Assembly (NCBI GenBank): GCA_029876055.1 | Contig: CM056879.1 | Location: forward strand, 1-64,000 | DNA length: 64,000 nt | From: Madurella fahalii | Lineage: Eukaryota; Ascomycota; Sordariomycetes; Sordariales | Direction of reading: 5' to 3' | Part shown: positions 32,996 through 45,841 of the stretch, piece by piece | How positions within the stretch are numbered: position 1 is the stretch's first letter | How the letters are laid out: every line of letters begins with the position of its first letter | Position numbers and translations under genes: made by a program | The notes under the pieces: model-generated | What the model saw: only the letters and a program-made list of their open reading frames with translations | What the model was told of the DNA's origin: nothing | Databases searched by the model: none

Positions 32996-33422
32996 TGTAA
33001 CGAGAGTCTCCAGACGAAGGTCAGGAGGACCCGCCGAATGATGCTGGATGATGTTACGAGTTGACAGGTTTGAACCTCGGCCCGTTGTGGGCCACCTTGT
33101 CATGTGATCTTGGCTCGTTGGGGGTCAACTTTGTCACATAAATAGTGTAGTTCTTCCGCCCTCACTTGCTTTGAGGGACGAGCAAAAACCAGAACCTTAC
33201 ATCGTCTTTTTGCTTCGCAACAGATGATGTCACGATACAGGATAGATAAGAACCCCGTAAGAGAACTCTCTCACGTAGGGCACTTCTGATCCGCAAGGAT
33301 CAGTCTCTGTATAATTGATAGGAGGCTGTTCACCAAGATATCGCCTGCTGGTCCAGGTCTTTTCGGTATCAAGACATCGTGGTCCATCTCCCTCAACGTG
33401 TTCCCAGAACAACCCCTTTACA
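32996..33422 (+). repeat. LTR-b, left LTR of Gypsy B copy 1
   Basis: 251 bp after removal of the nested solo LTR-f (33052-33222 plus its duplication). Starts TGTAACGAGAG and ends CCCCTTTACA. Confidence 0.9.
33052..33222 (+). repeat. Solo LTR-f nested in LTR-b
   Basis: 171 bp from TGTTACGAG to CGCAACA, with a perfect 5-bp duplication GATGA (33047-33051 and 33223-33227). The best preserved copy of this family. Confidence 0.95.
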
Positions 33423-33779
33423 ATTCTGATCCTTCTGTTCTACTGTTAGCCGAGATAGTATCTACGATAAGTACCTCCTGTAAGCTGGAAGTAGAGTCGA
33501 GTCCAGGGGAAAACACCCCCTAATTACCTACAAATCCTATGTGCCTTTATCGGTCGGAATCACCAGGATTTCGACCTCGTATATCTTCATATACCCTTTC
33601 GGACTCCCGGGTTCCGCGTTAAGCTCCTTACTATAATAACCTGTTGGAATTAACCCGTCTTCGGATATAGCAACTAGAAGTGCTGAAATAACTGCGAGAA
33701 TAAGAAGAGGGTTTGCTTCGGAAGCTAGGTATCTCATTAGGCGAATCCTTACCGAAATGTAGGCGATATCGTTCTCCTT

Positions 33780-34720
33780 TAGCAGGTTCTAGTGACTATA
33801 ATGAGGACCGAAAGGCGATTAAAGTAAAGTATCTAATTCAGTTCCCTAATAATACTACCTATCGACGCCGTTTAGAATAGCTCCAAGATCTATAGTAAGT
33901 ATTTATAGGAGACCCGAAACGGTTTAAAACGGGTATAAACCGGATCCTTTTTGCCTTAGATCAAATAGAAGAATGTCCTTATAATCGATGGTACAGTCAT
34001 TGCAATAATCTTCCGACAGATATACGATAAGAGGCTGAAAACGACTGGAAAACGTTTAAAGATTAGATACTGAACTATATTCGAGATCTTATAGATTAAG
34101 AATCTACTATTATAAAGTAGTTTAATAATACTAAGTAACGAGAAAACCAGTTTCCCTTAGACTTTTATCAGTACTTAGAATCCCTTAAGGCCTAATTCCC
34201 GAAGTAGGACGAAAAGGCTTATACTCTTACCTTTTATATAAAGCTTTCGTCTATAATTAGCAACTATATCAACTTATATATCCATAATAAGCTAGAGACT
34301 CGGGAAGAGATAGTCAAACTCGCTACTCAAATTTAGTATAGTTTTTAGTACTGAAAACCTTAGGAAGCCTCTAAGCATTCGTCCCGAAATCCTTCTTACT
34401 CTTCTCCTTCATCGCATTCTTCCCTAACCTACAAATCGTCATTTTATCCTCGAAGAGCATTATTATCCCGTTATCACTAATAAAACGTATAGTCAACGAC
34501 GCTATATACGAAACCTAACGACTACCTTATATCAACCCTATCTCATTTCAATCAGCTGAACCCTATAGACAGTCAGGGAAACCCTTTGACTTATTTTGTT
34601 TATAGTAATAACACCCATTTCGCCAACAACTGCCTATAAAAAGGAGTATCAATGAATAAAGCCACTAGGTACCCCAGTCGCCGAGGTAGGGGATCGCGCC
34701 TAAATCGGCAGGGAAACGGC
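33780..34720 (+). pseudogene. Gypsy B copy 1 gag
   Basis: A plus-strand frame containing YRRRLE, VFIGDPKRFKTGINRILFAL and CPYNRWYSHCNNLPTDIR, matching the fungal Gypsy capsid (retrotrans_gag) type. It is interrupted by many TAG/TAA at Gln positions. It would form the capsid that packages the element RNA. The start is unclear. Confidence 0.7.
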
Positions 34721-34759
34721 AGATACTAGCGGATATGAACCCCAATCACGTCGGTAAAG

Positions 34760-37700
34760 ACGATATACCAGGGGTTCCAGTCAAAGAACGAATATATATT
34801 TCCGTAACCTTGTTAAACTATACCCCTCAATCTATTACAGTCGATCTCGATACTAGAGCAGAGATTGATATTGTCAGTCTAGAGTTCGTAAAGCAGAGGA
34901 AACTCCGATAGATCGGGATACAATCACCCTATATTCAGTTTATAGACTATTATATCGTTAAAGCATTTAGTGTTTATAAAGTTCCTTTAGAATTAACAGA
35001 CTACTAAAGAATTACCTAAAGAATATATATTTCTTATACCGCTATCAATTACCCCCTTATTATAAACGATTCCCCTATTCTTCTTAAGATACTAAGTTTA
35101 ATATTCTATAAGATCTTATTATACCCAGAAGGGAATTTATAGTAGTTTATAACGGAATCGGAGTATATTTGGATTGAAAACCCGAAGAAATTCTTAAAAA
35201 TATATCGAGGAGAAGCTTATATTTACTCCTTAATACAGTACCTAGATATACCGGAGACGCTTTTTCCAGAAGAGGAAGAGGAGAATACCCCCCGAAAACC
35301 TAAAGACATCCCTCCTAAAATCTTAGACTTTGCAGATATTATAAACTCCAGTAATATAAATATTCTACCTTCTTTCAAAAGTACTAATTATGCTATTAAT
35401 CTACTCCCTAATACTATTCCTCCTGTTAAACCTCTTTACCCTCTATTACGATATAAACTTTCGATTTTAGAGGAATATCTATACGAAAACCTAGTAAAAG
35501 GCTATATTCGTCTATCCCAGAGTTCAGCTATAAGTCCTATCTTATTTGTCCTAAAGAAAGATAGTACTCTATACTTATATATAGATTACCGCGGACTTAA
35601 CCGGATAACGGTTAAGAATCGGTATCCTTTATCGTTGATCTCAGAACTTTTAGACCGAGTATCCGGAGTAAAGTATTTTACGAAGTTAGATCTGAAAGAG
35701 ATATACTACCGGATTCGCATCCGAGAAGGAGATAAATAGAAAACGGCTTTCCGTACCTAATACAGTCTATTTGAGTATCTTGTTATACCTTTTAGCCTGA
35801 TAAATACTCCTACTACCTTCCAAAGTTATATTTAGACTACTTTAAGTGGGCTACTAGACGATTATTATATATATTATTTAGATAACATTTTAATTTTCTC
35901 CCTAGACCGGGAAACCTATATAACTTACCTCCGACGAGTCCTAGATTGCCTAAAACAAGTACAGTTATACTACAAGCCTAGTAAGTATTTATTTTATCAG
36001 AACAAGGTAGAATTTCTAGGTTATGTTTTAACTCCCGAAGGTATCGGTATAGATTCGGTACGAATTTAGACTATCTAAGATTGGCCTGAACCATAGTCCT
36101 ATCGAGATATCCAAGTTTTCTTAGGATTTTGCAATTTTTACCGTCAATTTATTCGAGGTTATTCGGAGATTGTATTACTATTAAGTAATTTACTAAAGGG
36201 GTTATAGAACGGACGAAAACCAGGAACCCTCCGGTTAGAGGCCGAAGAGCGTACAGCATTCACACAGCTCAAGAAAACATTTCAAGATACACCAGTTTTA
36301 CATTATTTCGACCCCGAACTCCCTATCATCATTGAGATAGACGCCTCTAACTTTGCAATAGGAGCTATTCTATTGTAGGTTCCGAAAGGGGGCCGAAAAC
36401 GTCTTATTGCATTCTAGTCAGCGAAGTTTTCTGGACCGGCCTAGGACTATAGAACTCCTGACAAGGAGATAATAGCTATTGTAGAAGCCTTCAAGTATTA
36501 GCGACACTATATTAAAGGGAGTCGCTATAAAGTCATTGTATTTTCGGATTATAATAATCTATAAAGGTTTATAAAGCAAAACCGATTAAATAGCCGACAG
36601 GCTAAATAGTATATATATCTAGTAGGATTTGATTTTACTATCAAGCATCAGCCTAGAAAGCGAAATCCGGCCGATAGCCCCTCGAGAAGACCAGATTATA
36701 AGGACAAAGAACATCCTAACAGACTCGAGTAGATACCTACTTTTAAGAGCAAAATTACTCGGACAAACCGGATTAGAAAGCTAATCGCAGAAAGAAACAA
36801 GATTGCCCATTATATAGAAGAGAGCAAATTAGCTCGTACAAGAAACCCTAGCAAATCAACTAGTACCCAGGTCGGAAAGACAACTACAGAAGGGGTCAAG
36901 AGAACCTACTATATACCAGAGAATAGCGAAGATACCAGTGTATAGGACCCTAGTAAACTAGCTAGTTGGAAACCCGGAATAATAGGTTATCCCTCAGAAG
37001 TCACTATAGGATCGCTAAGTATTTACCTACTAGGACCTCAGGATTACCAAGAAGCCGATTAGCTTAGACAGGAACAGATTATTACTCGTCAATATACAAG
37101 AGAGTACGTTCGACTAGAAGCGGTTTATACTACAGAACCGTCGAAATCTATAAGAGAATTGATCCTAGAGCTACAAGCTACGGATCCGGTAACTCTGAAA
37201 ATCAAGGAAAGGCTAGTAAGTCCAGCCCGAAACCAGAGAATTTCGCCCGAATAGGTACTTAGATACGAATAAGAATTGCTATATTAAGGACGATTGTTTA
37301 TCCCAGTAGAGCAAGCTATTAAACAGAAGTTACTCCAGCTTTTTTATAACAATCCGTTAGCAGGTCATTTTAGTATCGAAAAGACTCTCGAACTATTATA
37401 AAGAAAATACTTCTGGTATAGTATAACTAAAGATATTAAAGACTACTGTAGAACCTACTATACCTACCAAGTCAATAAGATAAGACGGCATAAGCCGTAT
37501 AGATCGCTCGAATTGTTGCCGATTCCCATACGACCTTAGAGCGAAATCACCATAGACTTCATCGTAGGTTTTCCTGTAGTGAAGAGTCCCGATAGCTCCG
37601 AGAAGGACGCAATTCTAGTAGTTGTCGATCGGTATACGAAGATAAACCGATTCTTCCTAGTATCTACCACTATCACCAGCCAAGAATTGGCAGAGCTTAT

Positions 37701-38440
37701 TTATAAAGAGATTGAACTCAAGTATAGCTCTATTGATAGTTATATCAGTAATCGAGGTTCTGTTTTTATATCATAGTTTTAGAGCGATTTATATTACCTA
37801 CAAAAGGTATATAAATGGCTTTCAACTGCTTTTCACCTACAAACCAATAGGTAAATAGAACGAGTAAATTAAACACTCATTCAATACCTCCGTTACTTCG
37901 TATACTAAAACCAAATTACCTAGGCAAATCTCCTCCTAGAAGCAGAATTTATTGTTAACAGTGCTGTCAATTCTATAATCAAGATAAGTCCCTTTAAAGT
38001 ACTAATAGGTTATCAACCTCCGATTTCCTGCCGTATCGAAGGCGATATATAAGAAAGGAGGATATCCAGTACAATTGAAAGAATTAAAAAACTTACTGAA
38101 CTAAGAAAATAGTTAAAACAAAATTGGGCTGAAGCTATAGTAGTCTAGAAACGATATTACGACAAGAAGCATATAAAAAAGGAGTTCAAGAATAGAAGTT
38201 TGGTATTATTATCAACCCGGAATTTAAGATTCAAGTCACCAAGGAAATTAGTACCCAAGTTCATCGGTCTATTTCGTGTTCTAAACCGAGTCGGATTGCT
38301 AGCTTATCATCTGGTACTCCCGGATAAGTACGATCATTTATATAATATATTTCCTATATTAATATTAGAACTGTGGTATAGCCGAAAAGGAGACAATTCG
38401 TCCGTAATGCCGATACCAGATCTTGAGAACGACGGAGAGT
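34760..38440 (+). pseudogene. Gypsy B copy 1 pol (PR-RT-RH-IN)
   Basis: Domains in order: a protease remnant with DTRAEIDIVS (active-site Gly altered, about 34850); reverse transcriptase with [17 protein letters not shown] (about 35580) and a catalytic box reading YLDNILIF instead of YLDDILIF (about 35880); RNase H with IIIEIDASNFAIGAILL (about 36330); integrase with a zinc-binding region (HFSIEKTLELL) and a core starting DFIVGFP (about 37555) with VVVDRYTKINRFFLV. The tail is RNLRFKSPRKLVPKFIGLFR. Stops and the D-to-N change are all RIP-type transitions. The protein would copy and insert the element but is dead here. Confidence 0.85.
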
Positions 38441-38600
38441 AGGAAGTTAAAGAGATTCGAGATAAGAGAAAATTCTAGGGTAAAACCTTCTTTTTAGTCA
38501 AATAGGTAGGCTGGCCTTCGGAGTATAATCAATAGGTGTCAGAGGAAGATATAACGAATATACTAAAGTTAGTATTACAATTTCGAAAAATACACGAAAA
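38440..38600 (+). pseudogene. Gypsy B copy 1 chromodomain
   Basis: KEIRDKRKF, then GKTFFLVK, VGWPSEYNQ and VSEEDI form a chromodomain with Trp-to-stop and Gln-to-stop changes. In chromoviruses this domain guides integration into methylated-histone heterochromatin. Confidence 0.7.
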
Positions 38601-38724
38601 CTAGTGAAAGTACAGGTAACAAGATATTAATTAATATCTACCTATATCAAGCTATATCCCGGGGTATCCCAGATACCAACCCCAACCCAAATAAAAGAAA
38701 AACCTCCTGAAAACAATATAACAC

Positions 38725-39650
38725 TTAAAAAATTGAGGTCGGTACCAATACTAAGTCCGGAGCCACCTCTATCCAAACCTACTAGGACGTCCTCCTCCAT
38801 ATTAGCAGCGATCTCCTCCTTTACCGCATTAAAGAAACAGCACTTAACGCCTGACTAGCTTACAAAACCAATATCACCGAGCAATAAACGAGTAGTAGAC
38901 CGCATCTCCTAGGCACGTACCTCAGACTCATACTACAAAAAGTTAGCAACAACACAGTAGAAACATAGTAACTGAGACTGACCTCGATATTGCAGCCGCG
39001 GTTCCGGCTAGGGTAGGACAACTACTATAGACGGAGTTAGCTACAAGAAGCAACTAAGGAGCAATAGGCTATATAAGCTTGCTATCGAAATATCAGCGAC
39101 TTATATACAAAAACAAACCAAAAGATAATACTTATAGAAGATAGCTTGGTAGCACCAGAAATACCGAATTAACGGCGATAAGCGGTTTCGGCGGTATCGA
39201 ACGCCCCGACTAGGTCTTTAGCAGTAGCAGCGATCTTCTTACAGCTACAGCACGAGAGAGTAGAGATAAGAGAGCGATTACCCTGCTCGTCGAATTCGCC
39301 TTCAGCGTCCTCTACACAATAGTCGACGACAGTGCGAACTGCGTTAATGAGAATTATAAGGTCGATAGAGTCGCCAACTATTCTAGCTACAGCCTACAAT
39401 CGTTAGCAAATCGCCTGTCAATCCTCTATAAATCGAATACGAACTTACCGGAGCATATAACTCTTTCTTTGCATTACAATACGAGCAATATAACAACGTA
39501 GACTGCTCGAACGAATAGATAATAGAGAGAACCTCGCTAGAGCGAAGGTTAGTATTCTTAAGCGCCGAACAAATACATTTTATATACGGAGTGAATTCGG
39601 CAGCAGGGGTAGTAAGGACGTCTATCGCAACAGAAAGGTAGCCGAAGCGA
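38725..39650 (-). pseudogene. Opposite-strand spliced gene in Gypsy B copy 1
   Basis: On the minus strand, downstream of pol and pointing back toward it. Exon 1 includes FTPYIKCICSALKNTNLRSS, followed by an intron at 39394-39448 (GTAAGT donor, GCTAAC branch, GTAG end). Exon 2 then corresponds to the AARIV..IDLII region. The last exon ends at the stop 38725-38727 after LVPTSIF. The same gene is at 45842-46880 in copy 2, with both sequence and intron kept. Stops are RIP-type. I recognise no family. A TATAAATA box lies upstream at 39813-39820 on the minus strand. Confidence 0.6.
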
Positions 39651-39812
39651 TACCGAAAAGAGAGAGATTAAGAGAGAGAGAAAGAGAGGGAGGGGAGGAT
39701 AGAGCAGGCAGCGGACTATACGTAAGAGCCGGGCAAAAAGCGAATAAAGCGAAATATATAGAAGAGGGCCTGAAGAAAGAAAAGTTTTGGAAAAGGTAGA
39801 AGAGGAGAGGGG

Positions 39813-39820
39813 TATTTATA
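39813..39820 (-). promoter_or_regulatory. TATA box for the opposite-strand gene, copy 1
   Basis: TATAAATA on the minus strand followed by a CT-rich leader, the usual layout of a filamentous fungal promoter. The matching box in copy 2 is at 45781-45788. Confidence 0.55.
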
Positions 39821-40302
39821 CCCAAGGAGAAACGGCCAATATATATCTATAAATTTGTAACTGTATATAAGCCTTGCGATTGAGCAGTCGTACAATCTTC
39901 ACGCGTTTTGAAGTTACAAGGACAACACGTAAGTTCGGATAGAAATCCGGACGATTCGGCCGTAATTCGGATCTCAGGCCCGAACCGGGAAAGTGGGACC
40001 TCGGAGCCGCGAACCCCACTACAGCCCGACAACCGGCCGAACTTTTCCCGAAAACCTCCCGACTATAAAACGACTCACTCCTTACCCCAAACCATCGTTT
40101 CTCCTTTCCTACCATACAGCTCGTTAGAGCAGATGGACTGTAAGGTCCACCGGTTCAACACTTATCCATTTACGCGGCTATAAACAGCACTCGATGTATA
40201 CCTAATATCCACCCGATGTCATCCCAAGTCTTACCCCCTAAGTTCAGACGATCCTCAGCGGTAAGGAACCTGAGGACAGGTTCTACAGAGGGGAGGATAA
40301 TT

Positions 40303-40551
40303 TGTAACGAGAGTCTCTAGACGGGTCAGGAGGACCCGCCGAATAATGCTGGATGATGTCACGATACAGGATAGATAAGAACCCTGTGAGGGAACTCTCT
40401 TACGCGGGGCACTTCTGATCCGCAAGGATCAGTCTCTGTATAATTGATAGGAGGCTGTTCACCAAGATATCGCCCGCTGGTCCAGGTCTTTTCGGTATCA
40501 AGACATCGTAGTCCATCTCCCTCAACGTGTTCCCAGAACAACCCCTTTACA
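40303..40551 (+). repeat. LTR-b, right LTR of Gypsy B copy 1
   Basis: 249 bp from TGTAACGAG to CCCTTTACA, preceded by the polypurine-like GAGGGGAGGATAATT. Confidence 0.9.
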
Positions 40552-40742
40552 TGGGGTAAGTGAGCCCAGACGCTGTTATCGTAGGGCATAAAGAGGGGGG
40601 TAGAAGACAGGACTTAGGAGAGAGACAGAGTTCAATGAGACCACTATCCTACCCCTAACGAGCACTCTGCTCCTACGTTGCACGTGCACTGCTCGTACCC
40701 AGGCACTCTGGTCCTACTACCCTTGGGTCCTTAACCCTCACA
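40552..40742 (+). repeat. LTR-a, truncated left LTR of Gypsy A
   Basis: Matches the right 190 bp of LTR-a, ending in CCTCACA. The missing left part would hold the TGTGAGGACCGG start. A GCATAAAGAG stretch near 40587 is the TATA region. Confidence 0.85.
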
Positions 40743-40919
40743 CATTGAACTCTTTGCCTTCCGGGCGACTAGACCGTCCGGGGCGAGCATAGCACCAAGA
40801 CGTCAGCGCGCTACTCTCAATCAGCTTACAAGCGAAACAGAAGGCTCGCCCACGTCGAATAGCCAGCCTTCCAGTATCGCATAACTTCCTGATATTCCTG
40901 AGATTTCGGACGCTCAGGT

Positions 40920-42160
40920 CCTTAATTCCCTCAGTATGACCTAAAGGCGCCTACCTACGGACAAGCCGCTTATCAACCGCTCTCCCGTAGCGTAGACGGA
41001 CATACCCCTATCTGAGCAACAGCAGCGACTACTTGATAAGGAACGACGGCTCGACAAGCAGAATACTGTCATACGCCGGGAGGCTGTACTACGCCGTAAG
41101 AGAGCTGAGCTTGAGCTGCTCCTCTATCAGAATCAACGCGCACCAGAACTAGCGCCTCTAGCTAATCCTATAGTACATCCATCCCGGGAGGCCCTTTTGA
41201 CCCCTCCTGAGCCTGCTCCTACGACCCCCGCGAGTGTAGTGCCCCAGTAGCTTGGGACAGTCGTACAGGTGGGAGTGACGTGGAAGACCCCGACTCTCAC
41301 CCATCCTATATACAATGGGTCTAATACAACCGCTCTTCGCAATTTTCTCTTCGACTACAAGGCAAACTTCCGCCTTTTCAGCAACGTTCCAAGCAGCAAC
41401 TGCATTACGTATACAGTAAGCTGCCTACGCGGAACCCCTAAGAACGCTTAGGTCAAGTACATTACTGAGCGGGAAAACGACCCTTCCTTCGACCCTGCCC
41501 TAGTGACGTAGGAGGAATTCGTTAAATTCCTTCGCAGTCAGCTCTTAGATCCGGAGATACACGCCCTCTCTATGGCTATACAGCTTGATAACCTACGTCA
41601 GCGCAACGACGAGACGGTAACGGAATTCGTAGATCGATATACAACTATCACTGCCGACCTCCCCTACTAGATAGAGGAGAGTCAGCGGGTAATTGGCCTC
41701 CTCCCGAAGTTCCGTAGGGAGATTCGCCTAGCGATTATCTGCTAAACCACCTTACCTACTACTTACTAGCAGCTGGTAAGCACCGCTTATCGGATTGAGG
41801 ATAGTCAGCAGGTTGAAGGGACTTCGGGATACCGCTCCCGACTACGACCCCCACTAGAACCCCCTACAGTACCAGAGTCTGTCGAGAGAGGTGCCTAAGC
41901 TCCACTAGTGCAACTAGGGCGTAATATTGTCTGCTACAACTACAGAAGGGAGGGTTATATCGCTAGGAACTATCTATCGGGGCTGTCTAACCCCCCAGCG
42001 CCAGAGAAGGCGGATAAGCAGCAACAACACTGCTATACCTATAACCAGCCGGGATACTATTCAACCAATTGCCCTCAAGTAGTATACCAGTGCTGCAATC
42101 AAGCAGGGCATACGTTACTTCAGTGCCCTAGCAACGACCCTGCTACCAGCAGCAACTAGA
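40920..42160 (+). pseudogene. Gypsy A gag with zinc knuckles
   Basis: An N-terminal coiled coil (EQQQRLLDKERRLDKQN) and the capsid core with YNGSNTTALRNFLFDYKANF and NDETVTEFVDRYTT. Three zinc-knuckle motifs follow: CYNYRREGYIARNY, CYTYNQPGYYSTNC and CCNQAGHTLLQC; the first has lost its last Cys and the second and third deviate slightly from CCHC. Stops are TAG or TAA at Gln positions. The function would be capsid assembly and RNA binding. Confidence 0.75.
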
Positions 42161-42239
42161 TCCCTCTACAGGAATACGTAGGAGCCGTAGCAATAGAGAA
42201 ATAGGACAATACTGGGGATACCTCTCGTCGTATAGAGTC

Positions 42240-44700
42240 CGATGTAATAGTCAGGATATAAGGAAGCTGGAAAAAGGCACTTGCAATACTCGACTCAGGA
42301 GCAGATTACAATCTAATTAGCTATAGCTATCTTACTAAATACTTCCTCCTTAAACACTTCGAGCTATCGGTAGGGATTGCCGGCATCGGAAATCAACCTA
42401 TACGGACCTATAGAATATATCCCCTTTACATATATGCCGTTGACTATAAAGGCAGAGCTCAGATGTATCTTCTATGCATTGTTGTCGCGGATATTAAGCC
42501 CTTCGTCGTCCTATTCGGCTAGCCCTAGCTCGAAATGGCCAACTCCGATATCGACTTCTGGGCTAAGACGTGGGCTTACCCGCCTAAGGCGCTGCGAGTA
42601 GGCTTACACGTTGAGCCTAAGTAACAGTAGATCGGATCGATATTTGCCCTCGCAGCTATTATCCCCTCCAACGAGGATCCCGCTAACATAGTATATAAGC
42701 TGGAGTAGCTACAGCTCCCGGAGGCTTACCGGGTATACGAAAAGCTGTTCTATAAGTCGGGGATCCTGCCCTTCCCCAAGATATCGGTAAAGCACTGTAT
42801 TGAGCTTGTAGACGACGTGCAGCCGCCTTAGGGACCAATTTATCTATTGGGGGTAACAAAACTTGAGACCCTATGTAAGTGGCTTAGGGCTACTACTGAG
42901 AAGGGCTGGATACGACCCTCTATAAGCTCTATAGACGCCCCTATCTTATTCGTCCTAAAAAAGGGGGGCGAATTGCACCTTATTGTCAACTACTGAGAGC
43001 TGAACGCAGTAATATACAAGAACTACGTACCTATCCCGCTAATTAGAGAGATCCTTAACCGTCTGTCAATGGCTAAGATCTATACCAAGATCGATTTAAA
43101 GGATACGTACTATCGCATTAGGCTTAGCGAGGACGATGAGTAGAAGACCGCCTTTCGTATATGATACGGCTACTACGAGTTCCGTATAATAGCGATGGGG
43201 CTAGCTAATGCCCTAACGACCTTCCAGACGTATATTAACTAAATATTATCTAGGCTAGTAGACGTTACGTACATCGTCTACTTAGACGATATCCTAATCT
43301 ATAGCGATGACGAAGTAGCGTATAAGTAGTATATAAAGGAAGTCCTCGATCGATTAGAGAAGGCTGACCTCTACGCCAATCTTAAGAAGTACCAATTCTA
43401 TACTACTGAAGTCGAGTTCCTAGGGTATATAATCTTACCCGAAGAGATCGCTATAGAGCCGTCCCGTGTCGAGTCCGTTACGCAGTAGCCGCTCCTTCGT
43501 AGTATATACGATATTCAAGTCTTCCTGGGATTTATAGGGTGTGAGGGTCAAGGACCCAAGGGTAGTAGGACCAGAGTGCCTGGGTACGAGCAGTGCACAC
43601 GCAACGGAGGAGTAGAGTGCTCGTTAGGGGTAGGATGGTGGTCTCATTGAACTCTGTCTCTCTCCTAAGTCCTGTCTTCCACCCCCCTCTTTATGCCCTA
43701 CGATGACAGCGTCTGGGCTCACTTACCCCGCTCGCTGCCCCGTCATCGACCTTGCTTGTACGCTCCTTCGACGCTCCTCTGACGCGATATCCTCGCCCTT
43801 CTGGCCTAGCGTTGTTGTTGCTTTTACGACTCCGCCAGCGCTGCGGCTTCGGGGCTTCCGTCCTGCGCCCACGCCGACCTTACCCAGCCGGTCCTCACAT
43901 AGGGTTCTACCATCGCTTTATTAGGAACTATTCGAAGATTTGTACCCCTTTAACAGACCTCCTGCATAGCGACCAGAAGCGCCTATTCGAGCTTACGAAG
44001 GAGGCAACCGAGGCGTTCGAGCTACTCAGATGCAAATTCGGCGAGGTCCCTATCCTTAGGCACTTCGATCCCTCCCTGCCTATCTGTATAGAGACAGATG
44101 CCTCGAAGCGCGTAATTGGAGTAGTATTCTCGCAGCTCTATGAGGATCGTTGGCACCCTATCGCTTTCAGATCGAGGAAGCTTATACCTGAAGAAACGTA
44201 CTACAGTACCGGAGATAGGGAGTTACTTGCTTTCGTCAATACATTCTGAACTTGGTCCTAGTATCTCCTTTATACTTAGGTCCCAGTTATAGTCCTGACA
44301 GACCACCTTAACCTAGAGTACTAGAAGACCAAGAAGAGACCAAGCTTATAGTAACTGCATTAGAGCGACGACTTAGCTGCATTTGACTTCGTTATTAAGT
44401 ACCGCCCTGGTACTCAGAACCCTACTAATAGACTTTCGTGTAGGCCAGACCATATAGAAGAAGAAGAGGTAGGCGAAGACACTGAGAACCCGCTACTTCA
44501 ACTCCTGCAGAACAGGATTGAGTGTAGGCGACAGGAGAACCCTAGCCCCTACTCCGTTATCGCTGCAGCCCGAAGACTACTCCGACTGTCTGCCACAGTT
44601 ACGCTGCCGCTACATATAAGAACAGCAGAAGATAAAGAAGTCATTGAGCAAGAAAGAGAAGAGTTTAAGAGGTTGCTGCTAAGCCAAAAAGGCTAGAGCA
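42240..44700 (+). pseudogene. Gypsy A pol, PR-RT-RNase H part
   Basis: Protease with LAILDSGADYNLIS (about 42275). RT with ELNAVIYKNYVPIPLI (about 43000), KIYTKIDLKDTYYRIRL and an intact catalytic box VYLDDILIYSDDE (about 43285). The LTR-a solo at 43540-43899 splits FLGFI from GFYHRFIRNYSKICTPL. RNase H has ICIETDASKRVIGVVFSQ (about 44085). Downstream is an acidic spacer toward the integrase. Several TAG/TAA/TGA stops make it inactive. Confidence 0.82.
43540..43899 (-). repeat. Solo LTR-a inside Gypsy A
   Basis: 360 bp, inverted relative to its host, with a perfect duplication TAGGG (43535-43539 and 43900-43904). The element family inserted into one of its own members and then lost its interior by LTR recombination. 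Confidence 0.93.
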
Positions 44701-45047
44701 ACGTTGTAGTCCAAGAGGTCTGGGACTACAACGAGAAGCGCGGCCGTAACTCTACAAATAAGGACGAAGACGCTATATCGGATACCAACAAGCAAATACG
44801 CGTCGCTAGCACTAGCCCTCCCAATAGGCTGTCCTATAGTTTTCGTTCTACATTCGGCACCAGGGGCCTCTACCGTCGTATAGGGAATGACTCTTATGAT
44901 AAGGCTGCACCTAATTACCGTACGCCTATCGTAGACGCCGTAGACGCTAAAAACGGAGATTACAGGACCTAGGCGACAGGAAGGTAACTATCTTTAGAAG
45001 AAGTGTTACTCGAGGAGTAACTAAAAGATCAATAGCTTCAGTCTAAC

Positions 45048-45298
45048 TGTAAAGGGGTTATTCTAGGAACACGTTGAGGGAGATGGACCACGATGTCTTG
45101 ATACCGAAAAGACCTGGACCAGCGGGCGATATCTTGGTGAACAGCCTCCTATCAATTATATAGAGACTGATCCTTACGGATCAGAAGTGCCCCGCGTAAG
45201 AGAGTTCCCTTATAGGGTTCTTATCTATCCTGTATCGTGACATCATCCAATATTATTCGGCGGGTCCTCCTGACCTTCGTCTGGAGACTCTCGTTACA
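45048..45298 (-). repeat. LTR-b, 3' LTR of Gypsy B copy 2
   Basis: 251 bp, TGTAAAGGGG to CTCGTTACA on plus. Next to it is AATTATCCTCCCC, the complement of the purine-rich tract. Confidence 0.93.
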
Positions 45299-45780
45299 AA
45301 TTATCCTCCCCTTTGTAGAACCTGTCCTCAAGTTCCTTACTACTAAGGATCGTCTGAACTTAGGGGGTAAGACTTGAGATGATATCGGGTGGATATCAGA
45401 TGTATATCGAGTGCTGTTCGTAGCTACATAAATAGATAAGTGTCGAACCGATAGACCTTATAGTCTATCCGCTCTAACGAGCTGTGTAGTAGGAAAGAAG
45501 AAATAATAGTTTGGGGTAAGGAGTAAATCGTCTTATAGTCGGGAGGTTTTCGGGAAAAGTTCGGCCGGTTGTCGGGCTGTAGTAGGATTCGCGGCTCCGA
45601 GGTCCTACTTTCCCGGTTCGGGCCTAAGATCCGAATTACAGCCGAATCATCCGGATTTCCATCCGAACTTACGTATTGTCCTTGTAACTTCAAAACGTAT
45701 GAAGATTATACGACTGCTTAATCGCAAGGCTTATATATAGTTGCAAATTTACAGACGTATATTGGCCGTTTCTTCTCGGG

Positions 45781-45788
45781 TATAAATA
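45781..45788 (+). promoter_or_regulatory. TATA box for the opposite-strand gene, copy 2
   Basis: TATAAATA followed by a CT-rich leader including a (CT)n microsatellite (about 45905-45950). Confidence 0.6.
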
Positions 45789-45841
45789 CCCCTCTCCTCT
45801 CCTACCTTTTCTAAAACTTTTCTTCTTTAGGCTCTCTTCTA

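Larger units (their letters stand above)
32996..40551 (+). mobile_element. Gypsy B copy 1 (chromodomain LTR retrotransposon)
   Basis: LTRs at 32996-33422 (with a nested solo LTR) and 40303-40551. Internal order is gag, protease, reverse transcriptase, RNase H, integrase and chromodomain, then an opposite-strand gene and a purine-rich tract (GAGGGGAGGATAATT) before the right LTR. The gene order and terminal chromodomain place it among chromoviruses. Flanks differ (GAAAG left, TGGGG right). The left flank is LINE and the right flank is the middle of an LTR-a, so one end has been rearranged. Confidence 0.88.

Noticed and set aside
33537..33737. Minus-strand frame containing GYYSKELN, reminiscent of RNase H, also open at 51799-52014
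   Set aside because: It is antisense to the region just upstream of gag, short, and both copies derive from one sequence, so its recurrence is not independent evidence. The real RNase H lies on the sense strand elsewhere.
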